The notes under the pieces are model-generated. The model made no database searches. It saw only the letters and a program-made list of their open reading frames with translations, and was not told the DNA's origin. The translations under genes and the position numbers were made by a program. Below, piece after piece: positions 62,429-64,000 of a stretch of DNA of 64,000 nucleotides; the stretch's first letter is position 1, and every line of letters begins with the position of its first letter. This DNA comes from Sedimentitalea arenosa. Lineage in GTDB: Bacteria > Pseudomonadota > Alphaproteobacteria > Rhodobacterales > Rhodobacteraceae. The stretch spans positions 434,001 through 498,000 of the forward strand of contig NZ_JAELVR010000001.1 in assembly GCF_016428585.1 (NCBI RefSeq), read 5' to 3'.

Positions 62429-63403
62429 ATGAGCGGTCTGCGCCATGTCGGCCACGGGTTGCGGCGGCCGGAGTCGGTGCTGGCCACCGCCTCCGGCGAT
62501 CTCTTCTGCTCGCATGCGGGGCATGGTGTGGCGCGGATCTGTCCGGACGGGCGGCAGTTCGTTCTGGCGCCGCCCACCGATATCGGCGGGCGTCCCGTCC
62601 AGCCCAACGGGATCGCGCTGCGCCCGGACGGCAGTTTCCTGATCGCCAACATCTCGGATAGCGGCGGGCTGCTGGAACTGGATGCCGACGGCGTCCGCCT
62701 GTTTCATTCCTGCGCACGGGGCGGCGCGTCGCCGCCGGTCAATTTCGTGCTGATCGACGAGTTGGGCAAAACGTGGATCACGGTGTCCTCGACCTATTCA
62801 CCGCGCAGCCTCGCCTATAACCGGCAGACCGCGAACGGCTTCGTCGCGGTGATCGAAGGCGGAACGATGCGCGTCGTTCTGGAGGGGCTTGCCTATACCA
62901 ACGAGATCCGCGCCGACTATGAAAACGGGTGGCTCTACGTGGCCGAGACGATGGGTCAGAGAATCAGCCGGGTGCGGCTGGACGAAGACGGGCTGCATGG
63001 TGCGCCCGAGCTTTTCGCGCAGATGCCGCGCGGCGCATTCGTCGATGGGTTGGAGGTGGATGCGGAGGGCGGTGTGCTGGCCGCCTGCATCATTTCGAGC
63101 GAGCTGATCCGTATCGACCCGGACGGCGGGCAGCACGTCGTCACGGGCGAACGGATCGCGGATTGGGTGGACGAGGTCGAGACAGCGTTTGACGCAGGCC
63201 GCATGGACCGTCCGCACCTTGACACATCCCCGACCCGGCGGCTGCGCAACCTTTCGAGCCTGGCCTACACGGGACCCGCGCTGGACCAGATCGTGTGCGG
63301 CAACCTGCTCGACGACAGGCTGCCGGTGATCGCGGCGCCGGTTCCGGGGCGCAGACCACCTCATTGGACAACGCAGGTCCCGATCTGGGGCGAAGCCTTC
63401 TGA
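62429..63403 (+). CDS. SMP-30/gluconolactonase/LRE-family protein
   Basis: Six-bladed beta-propeller lactonase-like protein, 324 residues. Features: RRPESVLATASGDLFCSHAG near the N-terminus (calcium ligand E), PNGIALRPDGSFLIANI (N and D), a central ITVSSTYSP strand, GLAYTNEIRADYENGWLYVAETM (N and E) and DGLEVDAEGGVLAACI (D). Probably hydrolyses a sugar-acid lactone. Starts 58 bp after the dehydrogenase gene; no in-frame earlier start of quality. Together with the dehydrogenase it suggests oxidation of a sugar acid or hydroxy acid imported by TctABC. Confidence 0.82.
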   Translation: MSGLRHVGHGLRRPESVLATASGDLFCSHAGHGVARICPDGRQFVLAPPTDIGGRPVQPNGIALRPDGSFLIANISDSGGLLELDADGVRLFHSCARGGASPPVNFVLIDELGKTWITVSSTYSPRSLAYNRQTANGFVAVIEGGTMRVVLEGLAYTNEIRADYENGWLYVAETMGQRISRVRLDEDGLHGAPELFAQMPRGAFVDGLEVDAEGGVLAACIISSELIRIDPDGGQHVVTGERIADWVDEVETAFDAGRMDRPHLDTSPTRRLRNLSSLAYTGPALDQIVCGNLLDDRLPVIAAPVPGRRPPHWTTQVPIWGEAF

Positions 63404-63418
63404 ATGCGCAGAGGACGC

Positions 63419-63667
63419 TCAGGCCCCGCTGGCGCGGGACAAGTCGGCCAGCCAGGGGATGGTTCGGTCCGCCGCGGCGCGCGCCGCCTCCGCGCTGGCA
63501 AAGACGCGGTCGCCGTGATGGCCGACGCTGAACCAGCCGTGCGGGTCTTCGGGGTCGCGGCGGAATTCGTCAAAGCCGAAGCTGCCATCGGGGCGGCAGA
63601 AAACATCGACACAGAGGCCGCCGCCTGGTGCGTCGATCGACTGCATGACCTTGTTGCGATGCGCCAC
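63419..63667 (-). CDS. Small conserved hypothetical protein
   Basis: 82 residues from MAHRNKVMQSIDAPGGGLCVDVF. It has a single domain with an FDEFRRDPEDPHGWFSVG region and several conserved-looking aromatics, but no motif I can name. The length, composition and codon use are like a real gene and it sits alone between the lactonase-type gene and the hydrolase at the window end, on the opposite strand. Function unknown. Confidence 0.65.
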   Translation of the reverse strand: MAHRNKVMQSIDAPGGGLCVDVFCRPDGSFGFDEFRRDPEDPHGWFSVGHHGDRVFASAEAARAAADRTIPWLADLSRASGA

Positions 63668-63794
63668 CTGCGGCTCCCGTGAATGCCGTCCAGAGGCAGC
63701 CTAGCACTGCAGGCGAGCAACGCACAGGCCGGATGAACTGGACAACGGGCGCGAATGCGGCACACTCGCGGCCAGCGGGGACGAGGAGGTGCGA

Positions 63795-64000
63795 ATGACC
63801 GATACACTCGAACAGAATTACGAGAAGGCCGGATATCACGCGCAGCAAAGCTGGGGCACGCGACCCGCTCTGGTGCTGGTCGATTTCGCGCAGGCCTATT
63901 TCGATCCGGAGGCGCCGCTGTTTGGCGGCGAGGGCTGCGCGGCGGCACGCGACCACGCGATCACACTTGCCGAGGCCGCCCGTGCGGTTGGGGTGCCGGT
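63795..64000 (+). CDS. Isochorismatase-family hydrolase (cut by window edge)
   Basis: Only the first 68 residues are in view. ATG at 63795 follows GGAGG 6 bp upstream. The N-terminal strand-helix LVLVDFAQAYFDPEAPLFG carries the catalytic aspartate (D30) of the cysteine-hydrolase/isochorismatase fold, with a polar lead segment (TDTLEQNYEKAGYHAQQSWG) like that of N-carbamoylsarcosine amidase and related amidases. Specificity cannot be told from this part. Confidence 0.75.
   Translation, partial: MTDTLEQNYEKAGYHAQQSWGTRPALVLVDFAQAYFDPEAPLFGGEGCAAARDHAITLAEAARAVGVP

Noticed and set aside
1-64000. CRISPR arrays, insertion sequences, prophage
   Set aside because: No regularly spaced repeats, transposases, terminal inverted repeats or phage structural genes were seen on reading the window.

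Overview
The window is high-GC alphaproteobacterial chromosome, most likely from the Rhodobacteraceae (Roseobacter group). This is inferred from gene content: a long class II (B12-dependent) ribonucleotide reductase, a VPLPA-CTERM surface protein, GcvT-fused dimethylglycine/sarcosine dehydrogenase paralogs, arginase with ornithine cyclodeaminase under an Lrp regulator, a tripartite tricarboxylate transporter, and overlapping ATGA/GTGA gene junctions. No rRNA, prophage, insertion sequence or CRISPR array was seen. Two tRNAs are present: Pro(UGG) and Leu(CAA). Genes at both edges are cut: an aminotransferase on the left and an isochorismatase-like hydrolase on the right.

Layout, left part. 0-5.7 kb: a leftward run fabI - lysE-type exporter - xanthine phosphoribosyltransferase - aminotransferase, then rightward pdxH, a double cold-shock-domain protein coupled to a DUF192 protein, tRNA-Pro and a small lipoprotein. 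5.7-10.5 kb: nrdJ behind a roughly 550-bp control region (paired NrdR-like boxes, DnaA-box-like 9-mers, a structured leader), followed by a small companion gene and a strongly folded transcript that ends in an intrinsic terminator. 10.6-16.6 kb: an RTX-repeat protein, an ECF sigma factor divergent from an EF-hand protein, an MttB-family methyltransferase, an outer-membrane beta-barrel protein, a second aminotransferase and a YjbR protein. 16.8-20.7 kb: cysS (with an unusual low-GC 3' third), cimA and an NDUFAF6-like protein.

Middle part. 20.7-32.6 kb: an MFS transporter, a DNA glycosylase, a DUF2950/DUF3300 pair, a carboxylesterase, a VOC protein, an RluE-type pseudouridine synthase, an HNH nuclease, a low-GC patch with a GNAT acetyltransferase, the arginine-to-proline module (arginase, ornithine cyclodeaminase, Lrp regulator), dsbB and a YqaA-type membrane protein. 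32.7-41.7 kb: tRNA-Leu, an orphan class II HMG-CoA reductase, a MocA-like nucleotidyltransferase, and two large FAD/GcvT demethylating dehydrogenases flanking an HpcH/HpaI aldolase, then the VPLPA-CTERM protein. 41.9-49.6 kb: housekeeping genes (CorC-type CBS protein, xerD, two uncharacterised genes, aroK-aroB, ssb, a lytic transglycosylase).

Right part. 49.6-58.4 kb is a coherent purine-catabolism locus: guanine deaminase, NCS2 permease, xdhC, xdhB and xdhA on one strand and a LysR regulator divergent, with a clean LysR-type palindrome between them. Together they would import purine bases, deaminate guanine to xanthine and oxidise xanthine to urate. 58.6-63.4 kb is a tctCBA transporter operon continuing into a beta-hydroxyacid dehydrogenase and an SMP-30-type lactonase, which suggests uptake and oxidation of a small carboxylic acid or sugar acid.

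I found no obviously new multi-gene system. The most interesting signals are non-coding: the nrdJ control region and the structured RNA downstream of nrdJ. The mosaic cysS is also notable.
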